64,000 nucleotides of DNA from Flavobacterium sp. 11 (GTDB lineage: Bacteria > Bacteroidota > Bacteroidia > Flavobacteriales > Flavobacteriaceae), in contig NZ_PEFE01000001.1 of assembly GCF_002754315.1 (NCBI RefSeq), forward strand, positions 2,294,001-2,358,000. The letters run 5' to 3'. Positions within the stretch are counted from its first letter, which is position 1; each line of letters starts with the position of its first letter. Below are positions 56,781 to 64,000 of this stretch, piece by piece. Under the pieces are notes generated by a model, which saw nothing but the letters and a program-made list of their open reading frames with translations, was not told where the DNA came from and ran no database searches. The position numbers and the translations under genes are program-made.

Positions 56781-57575
56781 ATGAAAAAAATAATATCTCT
56801 ATTGCTTCTTGTAGCTTTATTCAGTTCTTGTAGTGAATACCAAAAAGCATTAAAAACCGAAGATGTCGCTGTTAAATTTGAAATGGCCACTAAATTATAC
56901 GACGCAGAGAAATATTCTAAAGCGATTCGTATTTTTGAACAAATTGCTCCAGCGTACAGAGGGAAACCTCAAGCTGAAAAATTGTTTTATATGTTTGCTC
57001 AATCGTATTACAAAACAAAACAATATTACTTGGCAGGATATCAATTTGAGAGTTTTGTTTCAGGATATCCAAAAAGTGAAAAACTGGAAGAAGCAGCTTA
57101 TTTGGGAGCAAAAAGCTATTCTATGTTATCGCCAGTTTACAGTTTAGATCAAACGGATACTACTAAAGCATTAGATAAGTTACAAACATTTATTGATAAT
57201 AATCCTAATTCTCAGTACTTGGCAGAAGCAAATGCAACTGTAAAAGTTTTGAGCGAGAAAATAGAACAAAAGGTTTTCGAGAATGCTAAAGGATACAATA
57301 CGATTTCGGATTATAAATCAGCAATTGTTGCTTTAGACAATTTTGTAGCAGATTATCCGGGAACTCCATTCAAAGAAGATGCTTTATATTACAAGTTAGA
57401 TTCAGCCTATCAATTGGCAATTAATAGTATTCCATCAAAAATGGAAGACCGATTAAATGTTGCAAAAGCCGCTCAATTGAACTTGATTAAATTTAAAGCG
57501 GATACTAAATACAAGCAAGTAGCAAACGAAATGTTAGCTCGAATAGACAAAGATTTACAACAATTTAATAAATAA
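56781..57575 (+). CDS. bamD: Outer membrane protein assembly factor BamD
   Basis: BamD is the TPR lipoprotein of the BAM complex that folds beta-barrels into the outer membrane. From the ATG at 56781 it has 264 residues: lipoprotein signal ISLLLLVALFSSCSEYQK (Cys near 14), then TPR helices (AIRIFEQIAPAYRG, YYLAGYQFESFVSGYP, AEEAAYLGAKSYSM-like segments, YKSAIVALDNFVADYPGTPFKEDALYYK). A TTG at 56745 is rejected because it gives a non-signal N-terminus. rpoZ follows after 4 bases. Confidence 0.95.
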   Translation: MKKIISLLLLVALFSSCSEYQKALKTEDVAVKFEMATKLYDAEKYSKAIRIFEQIAPAYRGKPQAEKLFYMFAQSYYKTKQYYLAGYQFESFVSGYPKSEKLEEAAYLGAKSYSMLSPVYSLDQTDTTKALDKLQTFIDNNPNSQYLAEANATVKVLSEKIEQKVFENAKGYNTISDYKSAIVALDNFVADYPGTPFKEDALYYKLDSAYQLAINSIPSKMEDRLNVAKAAQLNLIKFKADTKYKQVANEMLARIDKDLQQFNK

Positions 57576-57579
57576 AGTC

Positions 57580-57897
57580 ATGGATTTAAAGAAGACGAAT
57601 GCTCCAGTAAATACAATAACATACAACAAAACTGTTATTGAAGAACCTACTGGTAATGTGTATGAAGCGATAACCATTATGGCTAAAAGAGCAAACCAAA
57701 TTAATTCTGAAATTAAAAAAGAATTGACTGAGAAATTGGAAGAATTTGCTACATATAATGACAGTCTTGAAGAAGTTTTTGAAAACAAAGAGCAAATTGA
57801 GGTTTCAAAATTTTACGAAAAACTACCTAAGCCACACGCTTTAGCAGTTCAAGAATGGTTAGACGGAAAAATCTACCACAGAGATTCAAATAAATAA
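57580..57897 (+). CDS. rpoZ: RNA polymerase omega subunit (RpoZ-like)
   Basis: The 105-residue protein resembles the omega/RPB6 fold of Bacteroidota: the core GNVYEAITIMAKRANQINSEIKKEL carries the conserved helix with an Ala-Arg-Asn pattern that wraps the beta' subunit, followed by an acidic helical tail. It sits between bamD and coaBC, the usual place in Bacteroidota and similar to the rpoZ-coaBC linkage in other phyla. Sequence conservation outside the core is low. Confidence 0.85.
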   Translation: MDLKKTNAPVNTITYNKTVIEEPTGNVYEAITIMAKRANQINSEIKKELTEKLEEFATYNDSLEEVFENKEQIEVSKFYEKLPKPHALAVQEWLDGKIYHRDSNK

Positions 57898-57905
57898 TAG
57901 TTACT

Positions 57906-59117
57906 ATGTCAGTTTTAAGCGGTAAGAAAATTCTACTTGGAGTTTCTGGTGGAATTGCAGCCTATAAAACAGCCACATTAGTACGACTTTTCATAAAAGC
58001 AGGTGCACATGTCCAAGTGATAATGACACCTGCTTCTAAGGATTTTGTAACTCCTCTTACGTTATCTACGTTATCCAAAAATCCTGTTCATTCCAGTTTT
58101 TATAATCAAGACGACGAGAACGAAAAATGGAATAATCATGTTGAATTAGCGCTTTGGGCTGATTTGATGGTTATTGCTCCAGCAACTGCAAATACTTTGT
58201 CTAAAATGACAAATGGTACTTGTGATAATCTTCTGATTGCGGCTTATTTATCAGCAAAATGTCCAGTATATTTTGCTCCTGCAATGGATTTAGACATGTA
58301 CAAACATCCTTCTACTATTGCTAATTTTTCTTCTCTGACTCAGTTTGGTAATGTCATGATTCCTGCTGAAAGCGGTGAATTGGCAAGCGGATTATCCGGT
58401 GAAGGAAGAATGGCGGAACCTGAAAACATTATCGCTTTTCTGGAAGCAGATTTAAACAGTAAATTGCCTCTTAAAGGAAAAAAAATATTAATTACTGCCG
58501 GTCCCACATACGAAGCAATAGATCCTGTGCGTTTTATAGGAAATCATTCTTCGGGAAAAATGGGTTTTGATATAGCGATTAGCGCTGCAAATCTGGGTGC
58601 TTCGGTGATTTTGGTTTCGGGACCTACAAATTGTAAAGTTTCAAATCCATTGATCAATGTGATTAATGTTGTGTCTGCAGAAGAAATGTATGTGGCTTGT
58701 CATCAGTTTTATGCTGATGTGGATGTTGCGATTGCAGCTGCGGCCGTTGCAGATTACAAACCCAAGAATGTTGCGCATCAAAAAATAAAAAAAGCGGCTG
58801 ATGATTTTACAATAGAACTCGAAAAAACGAAGGATATTTTAGCTTCTTTGGGGGAACAAAAGAAAAATCAGTTTTTGATAGGTTTTGCTTTAGAAACAGA
58901 AAATGAAATTGAAAATGCAATCTTGAAAATTCAGAAAAAAAACTTAGATTTGATTGTTTTAAATTCGCTTCAAGATCAAGGTGCTGGTTTTGGTAAAGCA
59001 ACGAATAAAGTTACCTTTATTGATAAGTATTTCAATATTGAACCAATGGAATTGAAATCGAAAGAAGCTGTTGCTGATGATATTCTAGAAAAGGTGAAAG
59101 TACATTTTATGAAATAG
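57906..59117 (+). CDS. coaBC: CoaBC: phosphopantothenoylcysteine decarboxylase / phosphopantothenate-cysteine ligase, atypical CoaC site
   Basis: CoaBC makes 4'-phosphopantetheine in coenzyme A synthesis: CoaB (C-terminal) joins phosphopantothenate and Cys, CoaC (N-terminal flavoprotein) decarboxylates the product. The 403-residue protein shows the FMN loop GVSGGIAAYKTA, His78 in NHVELALWAD, and the CoaB half from about residue 188 (KILITAGPTYEAIDPVRFIGNHSSGKMG, given as a region; AAAAVADYKPKN; IGFALETEN; VLNSL). The CoaC residues Asn125 and Cys158 of E. coli correspond here to Asp128 (PAMDLDMY) and Ser161 (GELASGLSGEGRM). The rest is intact. It follows rpoZ by 8 bases. A lineage-typical variant is more likely than loss of function. 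Confidence 0.95.
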   Translation: MSVLSGKKILLGVSGGIAAYKTATLVRLFIKAGAHVQVIMTPASKDFVTPLTLSTLSKNPVHSSFYNQDDENEKWNNHVELALWADLMVIAPATANTLSKMTNGTCDNLLIAAYLSAKCPVYFAPAMDLDMYKHPSTIANFSSLTQFGNVMIPAESGELASGLSGEGRMAEPENIIAFLEADLNSKLPLKGKKILITAGPTYEAIDPVRFIGNHSSGKMGFDIAISAANLGASVILVSGPTNCKVSNPLINVINVVSAEEMYVACHQFYADVDVAIAAAAVADYKPKNVAHQKIKKAADDFTIELEKTKDILASLGEQKKNQFLIGFALETENEIENAILKIQKKNLDLIVLNSLQDQGAGFGKATNKVTFIDKYFNIEPMELKSKEAVADDILEKVKVHFMK

Positions 59118-59189
59118 GGTAACGGATTTGTAATACAAATGCAATTTTTGAATTATTGTTAACCGTTAAGAAACAATACAAATCTACAG

Positions 59190-60074
59190 ATGAATAAAAT
59201 AATTATTTTTTTTCTGCTTTTTACTTTTGGGCTTACACAAGCGCAACAATTAAACTGTACGGTAACGGTTGATTCACAAAAATTAAGTGTTACAAATCAG
59301 CAGGTTTTTAAAACATTGCAAACTTCTATAAGTGAGTTTGTAAATAAAACGGATTGGACTGGACAAGCTGTAAAGCAGAATGAAAAAATTAATTGTTCGA
59401 TGTATATTACTGTTTCTTCAAACAATTCCGACCAATTTACTGCAACTATTCAAGTGCAATCTTCAAGACCTATTTTTAATTCCTCTTATTCCTCTCCAGT
59501 ATTAAATTATAACGATAAAGACTTTAATTTTAGATATACTGAGTTTGAAAATCTAATTTTTAACCCAACTACATTCGATTCTAATTTAGTTTCAGTTTTG
59601 GCTTTTTACAGTTATATGATTTTAGGAATGGATGCAGATACTTTTGTTTCTGAATCGGGAAATTCTTATTTTGAAACAGCTCAAAACATTTCAAATGTCG
59701 CTCAACAAGGCGGTTCTAAAGGATGGAGTCAAGCTGATGGAAACCAAAATCGCTACTTTTTGATAAATGATATTTTATCCCCGGCATTCAAACAAATACG
59801 TCAAACCATGCTTGATTATCATACTGGTTTAGATGTAATGAACCAGGATTTAAAAGCATCTAAAGAAAAAATAAAAGGATCATTAATCGATTTGACTAAA
59901 TTAAATGCTTCCAGACCTAATGCATTTTTAACCCGCGTTTTTTTCGATGCTAAATCAGATGAAATAGTTTCTATATTTTCTGGCGGACCAAGTATTACAA
60001 TCTCAGATTTAGTCGATAATCTGAATAAAATTTCTCCTTTGAATTCAAGTAAATGGATGCTGATGAAATATTAA
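59190..60074 (+). CDS. DUF4835 family exported protein
   Basis: The 294-residue protein has a signal peptide (IIIFFLLFTFGLTQAQQ) and a family pattern I recognise from Bacteroidota: QLNCTVTVDSQKL, NKTDWTGQ, NCSMYITV, a LVSVLAFYSYMILGMDADTF segment, and a C-terminal SPLNSSKWMLMKY. No catalytic or binding motif is known. The family is nearly always located next to coaBC and recN, as here, so it may serve the cell envelope or simply share the transcript. Confidence 0.85.
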   Translation: MNKIIIFFLLFTFGLTQAQQLNCTVTVDSQKLSVTNQQVFKTLQTSISEFVNKTDWTGQAVKQNEKINCSMYITVSSNNSDQFTATIQVQSSRPIFNSSYSSPVLNYNDKDFNFRYTEFENLIFNPTTFDSNLVSVLAFYSYMILGMDADTFVSESGNSYFETAQNISNVAQQGGSKGWSQADGNQNRYFLINDILSPAFKQIRQTMLDYHTGLDVMNQDLKASKEKIKGSLIDLTKLNASRPNAFLTRVFFDAKSDEIVSIFSGGPSITISDLVDNLNKISPLNSSKWMLMKY

Positions 60075-60128
60075 TTGATTTTCAATTTTTAGTTTCATTC
60101 AGCCTCACATCACAAAACAATATAGTAA

Positions 60129-61781
60129 ATGATAACGTCACTTTCGATAAAAAACTATGCCTTAATAGAAAAATTGTCTATTGATTTTTCAAAAGGATTT
60201 TCAATAATTACAGGAGAAACCGGAGCTGGAAAATCGATAATATTAGGCGCAATAGGTTTGGTTTTAGGAAAAAGAGCCGACTTAACTTCTTTGAAAAATA
60301 AAGAAGAAAAGTGTGTCATTGAAGCCCATTTCGAAATTTCTAAATATAATTTGCTTCCCTTTTTTGAAGAAAATGATTTAGATTATGAAAATGATACCAT
60401 AATTAGAAGAGAAATTCTTCCTTCGGGAAAATCCAGGGCTTTTATAAATGATAGTCCTGTGAATCTTCAGGAATTGCAGGAATTGAGCTTGTTCTTGATT
60501 GATATTCATTCGCAACAGCAAACCCAAGAACTTTCGGATGAAACTGTACAGTTCGAAATTATTGATGCAATTGCCAATAATAAAGAAACAATTCTGGAAT
60601 ATCAATCTCTATTAAAAAGTTATAAATCGGATAAATCCAAATTAAATTCGCTGTTGAAAAGACAAAGCGAATCTAAGAAAGAGCAAGAATACAATACTTT
60701 TTTATTGGATGAATTAGTTGCGGCTCAATTGAAAGCTGGTGAACAAGAATCTCTTGAGGCTGATTTTGAGAAGTTGAATAATGTTGAGATTATAAAAGAA
60801 TCTATTGATAAATCTTTGGCTATCGCCAATGAAGAGCAAATAGGTGTCATGCATAATTTGAATGAAATTAAGGCTTCATTGCAAAGAATTGCATCTTTTT
60901 CGACGGAATATCATTCTTTGTTAGAGAGAATTTCAAGCTTAACAATTGAGTTTGATGATATTTCAGATGAAATGAATCGCTGTTCAGAGAAACTGATTAA
61001 TGATCCGGAGCAATTGGATTTAATCAGTCAAAAATTGCAAGTGATTTTTAATTTGCAAAAGAAACATCAGGTTTCCTCTGTGGAGGAATTACTGGAAATT
61101 CAAGCTAATCTGGAAAATTCAGTTTTAGCATTAGGCAATATGGAAGAAGAAATTGCGGCACTGACGATTTCTATCGAACAAAAAACAGTTGAATTAGATG
61201 CTTTTTCGACTATAATTCATACGAATAGATTAGATTCGATTCCAGTTTTATCTCAAAAGTTGATTACCATTTTAGAAACTTTGGGAATGCCAAATGTTCG
61301 CTTTAATATTGATATTACTACTACTGAAACTTATTTTCAAAATGGAAAAGATGAGCTTCAGTTTTTATTCTCGGCCAATAAAGGAACTGATTTTGGTTTA
61401 TTGAAAAAAGTGGCTTCCGGTGGAGAAATGTCAAGGATTATGCTTGCTGTTAAGGCGATATTGGCACAATATTCAAAATTACCAACCTTAATTTTTGATG
61501 AAATTGATACTGGTGTTTCCGGAGAAATCGCCATTAGGATGGGGGAAATCATGAAAGAGATGAGTCAGGAAATGCAAATTTTTGCCATTACCCATTTACC
61601 TCAAATTGCAGCAAAAGGAAATGCACATTTCAAAGTGTTTAAATCAACTGTTGGCGAAGACACACTGTCTGAATTGAAGTTGTTAAATGGAGAGGAAAGA
61701 CTGGTTGAAATTGCTCAAATGTTATCTGGAACTGTTGTTTCTGATTCGGCCTTAAATCATGCTAAAGCCTTGCTGAACTAA
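60129..61781 (+). CDS. recN: DNA repair protein RecN
   Basis: RecN is an SMC-like ATPase that acts early in double-strand break repair. The 550-residue protein shows Walker A GETGAGKSIILGAIGLVLGK (near 29-48), a long coiled-coil middle (about 150-350), the ABC signature VASGGEMSRIMLA, Walker B LIFDEIDTGVSG and the terminal FAITHLPQIAA. All ATPase motifs are present. The promoter for fabV lies inside its last codons. Confidence 0.97.
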   Translation: MITSLSIKNYALIEKLSIDFSKGFSIITGETGAGKSIILGAIGLVLGKRADLTSLKNKEEKCVIEAHFEISKYNLLPFFEENDLDYENDTIIRREILPSGKSRAFINDSPVNLQELQELSLFLIDIHSQQQTQELSDETVQFEIIDAIANNKETILEYQSLLKSYKSDKSKLNSLLKRQSESKKEQEYNTFLLDELVAAQLKAGEQESLEADFEKLNNVEIIKESIDKSLAIANEEQIGVMHNLNEIKASLQRIASFSTEYHSLLERISSLTIEFDDISDEMNRCSEKLINDPEQLDLISQKLQVIFNLQKKHQVSSVEELLEIQANLENSVLALGNMEEEIAALTISIEQKTVELDAFSTIIHTNRLDSIPVLSQKLITILETLGMPNVRFNIDITTTETYFQNGKDELQFLFSANKGTDFGLLKKVASGGEMSRIMLAVKAILAQYSKLPTLIFDEIDTGVSGEIAIRMGEIMKEMSQEMQIFAITHLPQIAAKGNAHFKVFKSTVGEDTLSELKLLNGEERLVEIAQMLSGTVVSDSALNHAKALLN

Positions 61782-61799
61782 TTTTTTACTTTATATTTG
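61770..61799 (+). promoter_or_regulatory. Promoter of fabV
   Basis: TTG (61770-61772) and TATATTTG (61792-61799) match both Bacteroidota boxes with a 19-base spacer. It overlaps the last four codons of recN and gives a leader of about 70 bases. Confidence 0.75.
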
Positions 61800-61875
61800 T
61801 TTCCTTTAAAAGCAAGTCTTTTGTAGCAGCAATAAAACGATTACACGAATAAATAAAAAACGAATAACCAAGAAT

Positions 61876-63066
61876 ATGATTATAGAACCTAGAATGAGAG
61901 GATTTATTTGTACGACATCTCACCCAAAAGGATGCGAACAAAATGTTAAAAATCAAATAGAATATATTAAATCAAAAGGACCTATAAACGGGGCTAAAAA
62001 AGTATTGGTAATTGGAGCTTCAACCGGATTTGGTTTGGCTTCAAGAATTACAAGTGCTTTTGGTTCTGATGCAGGAACTATTGGTGTATTTTTTGAAAAA
62101 CCTCCAACAGAAGGTAAAACAGCTTCTCCAGGTTGGTATAATTCTGCAGCTTTTGAAACTGAAGCGCATAAAGCGGGTTTATATGCAAAAAGTATCAATG
62201 GAGATGCGTTTTCAAATGAAGTAAAGCAACAAACTTTAGATCTTATAAAAGCTGATTTAGGGCAAGTAGACTTAGTAATCTACAGTTTGGCTTCTCCTGT
62301 TCGTATGCATCCGGTTACTGGAGTTTTGCATCGCTCAGTATTGAAACCTATCGGAGGAACTTTTACCAATAAAACAGTTGATTTCCATTCTGGTAAAGTT
62401 TCAGAAATTTCAATTGAGCCTTGTAGTGGTGACGATATTGAAAATACTATTGCCGTAATGGGTGGTGAAGATTGGGCGATGTGGATTGATGCTTTAAAAG
62501 CTCAAAATCTACTGGCTCCAGGGGCTACAACTGTTGCTTATTCTTATATTGGGCCATCATTGACTGAAGCCGTTTATAGAAAAGGTACAATTGGTCGTGC
62601 TAAAGATCATCTTGAAGCGACAGCATTTGCTATCACTGACAGTTTAGCTGCTATTGATGGTAAAGCATTCGTTTCGGTAAATAAAGCATTGGTTACACAA
62701 GCAAGTTCGGCCATTCCGGTTATTCCATTGTATATTTCTTTGTTGTATAAAATAATGAAAGAAGAAGGAATTCACGAAGGTTGTATCGAACAAATTCAAC
62801 GTTTGTATCAAGAAAGATTATATACTGGAAATGAAGTTCCGGTTGATGAAAAAGGAAGAATCCGTATTGACGATTTAGAAATGCGTCCTGATGTTCAAGA
62901 GAGAGTAGCTAAATTATGGATTGAAGCTGTAACTGAAAATTTATCTGAAATAGGAGATTTAGAAGGATACAGAAAAGATTTTTACAATCTATTTGGCTTT
63001 GACGTTGCAGGAGTAGATTATAAAGCAGATGCTAACGAACTGGTAAACATCGAAAGTATTGCTTAA
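61876..63066 (+). CDS. fabV: Enoyl-ACP reductase FabV (trans-2-enoyl-CoA/ACP reductase)
   Basis: FabV performs the last reduction of each fatty-acid elongation cycle with NADH and is typically insensitive to triclosan. The 396-residue short-chain dehydrogenase-like protein shows VIGASTGFGLASRI (nucleotide loop), FEKPPTEGKTASPGWYN, YSLASPVRMHP, and the catalytic AYSYIGPSLTEAVYRKGTIG with Tyr and, downstream, Lys in RAKDHLE, then IDDLEMRPDVQ. Length and motifs are typical. A terminator follows 27 bases after the stop. Confidence 0.96.
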   Translation: MIIEPRMRGFICTTSHPKGCEQNVKNQIEYIKSKGPINGAKKVLVIGASTGFGLASRITSAFGSDAGTIGVFFEKPPTEGKTASPGWYNSAAFETEAHKAGLYAKSINGDAFSNEVKQQTLDLIKADLGQVDLVIYSLASPVRMHPVTGVLHRSVLKPIGGTFTNKTVDFHSGKVSEISIEPCSGDDIENTIAVMGGEDWAMWIDALKAQNLLAPGATTVAYSYIGPSLTEAVYRKGTIGRAKDHLEATAFAITDSLAAIDGKAFVSVNKALVTQASSAIPVIPLYISLLYKIMKEEGIHEGCIEQIQRLYQERLYTGNEVPVDEKGRIRIDDLEMRPDVQERVAKLWIEAVTENLSEIGDLEGYRKDFYNLFGFDVAGVDYKADANELVNIESIA

Positions 63067-63092
63067 TCCCAATTACTAAATTAAATATTTAT

Positions 63093-63124
63093 AAAACCAT
63101 CAATTAATAGTTGATGGTTTTTTT
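63093..63124 (+). terminator. Terminator of fabV
   Basis: AAAACCATCAA (63093-63103) pairs with TTGATGGTTTT (63111-63121), followed by T. Confidence 0.85.
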
Positions 63125-63195
63125 ATGGATAAAGATTATATTTGTTAAAATTTTTTGAGCCTAAAAAAAGATCTTTAATACCACAGTCATAATTT

Positions 63196-64000
63196 ATGTT
63201 ATTTTCCCTAATTATACCAGTTTACAATCGCCCGGATGAAGTTGATGAACTTTTAGAGAGCTTGTCTCATTCAACGTTTAACGAAATTTTTGAAATTGTT
63301 CTTATTGAAGATGGCTCTTCCATAGTGTGCAAAGATGTAGCTCAAAAATATGGTGACAGATTGGATATTTCATACTACTACAAAGAAAATTCTGGACCTG
63401 GGGATTCCAGAAATTACGGAATGAAAAAAGCCAGAGGTGATTATTTTATCATTTTCGATTCGGATTGTATTATTCCAAAAGAATATTTATCAGAGGTTGA
63501 TAAAGCTTTAAAACAGAATTATGTAGATTGTTTTGGTGGGCCAGATAAGGCTTTAGACAGTTTTTCGGATATACAAAAAGCAATTAATTTTGCGATGACT
63601 TCTTTTTTGACCACGGGAGGAATCAGAGGTGGTTCTGAAAAAATAGATAAGTTTCAGCCTAGAAGTTTTAATATGGGATTGTCTCGCAAAGCTTTTGAAG
63701 CATCAAAAGGTTTCGGAAATATTCATCCCGGTGAAGATCCAGATTTGTCAATTCGACTGTGGAATTTAGGTTTTGAGACTAAACTGTTTCCTAATGCATT
63801 TGTATATCACAAGAGAAGAATTGATTGGGATAAGTTTTCGACTCAAGTAAACAAATTTGGAAAAGCACGACCAATTCTAAATAGTTGGTATCCTAAATAC
63901 AATAAGCTTACTTTTTTCTTTCCTTCGGTATTTATAATTGGATTTTTTATTTCCTTTTTATTGATGTTAATTTTTAATTTTGATTTACTGCTTCAATTGT
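63196..64000 (+). CDS. Family 2 glycosyltransferase, 3' end beyond the window
   Basis: The open frame starts at ATG 63196 and runs off the window, giving about 268 residues. A GT-A glycosyltransferase domain is clear: LFSLIIPVYNRPDEVDELL at the start, VLIEDGSS (first Asp), KENSGPGDSRNYGMKKARG, the metal-binding DSD in FIIFDSDCIIP (near 87), and the HPGEDPDLSIRLWNLGF segment (catalytic ED). A membrane helix begins near residue 240 (FFFPSVFIIGFFISFLLMLIF), so the full protein is probably anchored in the inner membrane. It transfers a sugar to an envelope glycan, but donor and acceptor are unknown. A possible promoter box TATATTTG lies at 63137-63144. Confidence 0.9.
   Translation, partial: MLFSLIIPVYNRPDEVDELLESLSHSTFNEIFEIVLIEDGSSIVCKDVAQKYGDRLDISYYYKENSGPGDSRNYGMKKARGDYFIIFDSDCIIPKEYLSEVDKALKQNYVDCFGGPDKALDSFSDIQKAINFAMTSFLTTGGIRGGSEKIDKFQPRSFNMGLSRKAFEASKGFGNIHPGEDPDLSIRLWNLGFETKLFPNAFVYHKRRIDWDKFSTQVNKFGKARPILNSWYPKYNKLTFFFPSVFIIGFFISFLLMLIFNFDLLLQL

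Overview
The window is a low-GC, gene-dense chromosomal segment of a Bacteroidota bacterium, almost certainly a Flavobacterium or close relative. The evidence is a SusC/SusD pair, TonB-dependent receptors, many signal-peptide lipoproteins, Bacteroidota-only families (DUF1599, DUF4835, the BT_3928-type DoxX protein, paired thiosulfate-permease halves), and start sites repeatedly preceded by the Bacteroidota promoter pattern TTG-N17-23-TAnnTTTG. No rRNA, tRNA, CRISPR array, prophage or intact insertion sequence was found.

Layout. 1-4.2 kb: the 3' part of dnaK, a repeat-rich intergenic patch with nested GTAGAGACGC palindromes and a TAT microsatellite, then a secreted zinc metalloprotease. 4.5-9 kb: corA and the acetate pathway pair pta-ackA. 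9-22 kb: a polysaccharide utilisation locus made of a membrane-bound propeller/HTH regulator, SusC, SusD, a LamG surface lipoprotein, a GH144-type (PF10091) glucanase lipoprotein, an alpha/beta hydrolase and a GH3 beta-glucosidase. This gene content fits a beta-1,2-glucan (or other beta-glucan) locus. 22-27.3 kb: an M28 peptidase, an orphan PAS histidine kinase, an outer-membrane protein, kdsA of the metal-dependent class, and a small lipoprotein.

27.4-41.6 kb: a two-gene YeeE/YedE transporter, a two-gene set pairing a YhhN/TMEM86-like protein with an alkylglycerol-monooxygenase-like hydroxylase (both ether-lipid families), clpS, prmA, a porin, tpiA, a TlpA-like thioredoxin, a DoxX-thioredoxin membrane protein, DUF1599, folP, rlmH, a START-like protein, an unusual lipoprotein with two copies of a His/Cys/Met motif, nadC and a YihY/BrkB protein. 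41.7-50 kb: DUF2147, priA, a LytTR response regulator, the rpsF-rpsR-rplI operon with a possible structured leader before rplI, and a large Oar-type TonB receptor. 50-64 kb: ligA, an unknown membrane protein, a 5'-nucleotidase split into two proteins, dapA, bamD, rpoZ, coaBC (whose decarboxylase half lacks the usual Asn and Cys), DUF4835, recN, fabV and a truncated family 2 glycosyltransferase.

Most of the window is housekeeping. The parts most worth a second look are the beta-glucan locus and its operator-like repeats, the ether-lipid gene pair, the HGQ/HRCD repeat lipoprotein, the atypical CoaC active site, the rplI leader, and a family of dispersed structured repeats (three copies here). 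All calls come from reading the sequence and recalling family features; no database search was run.
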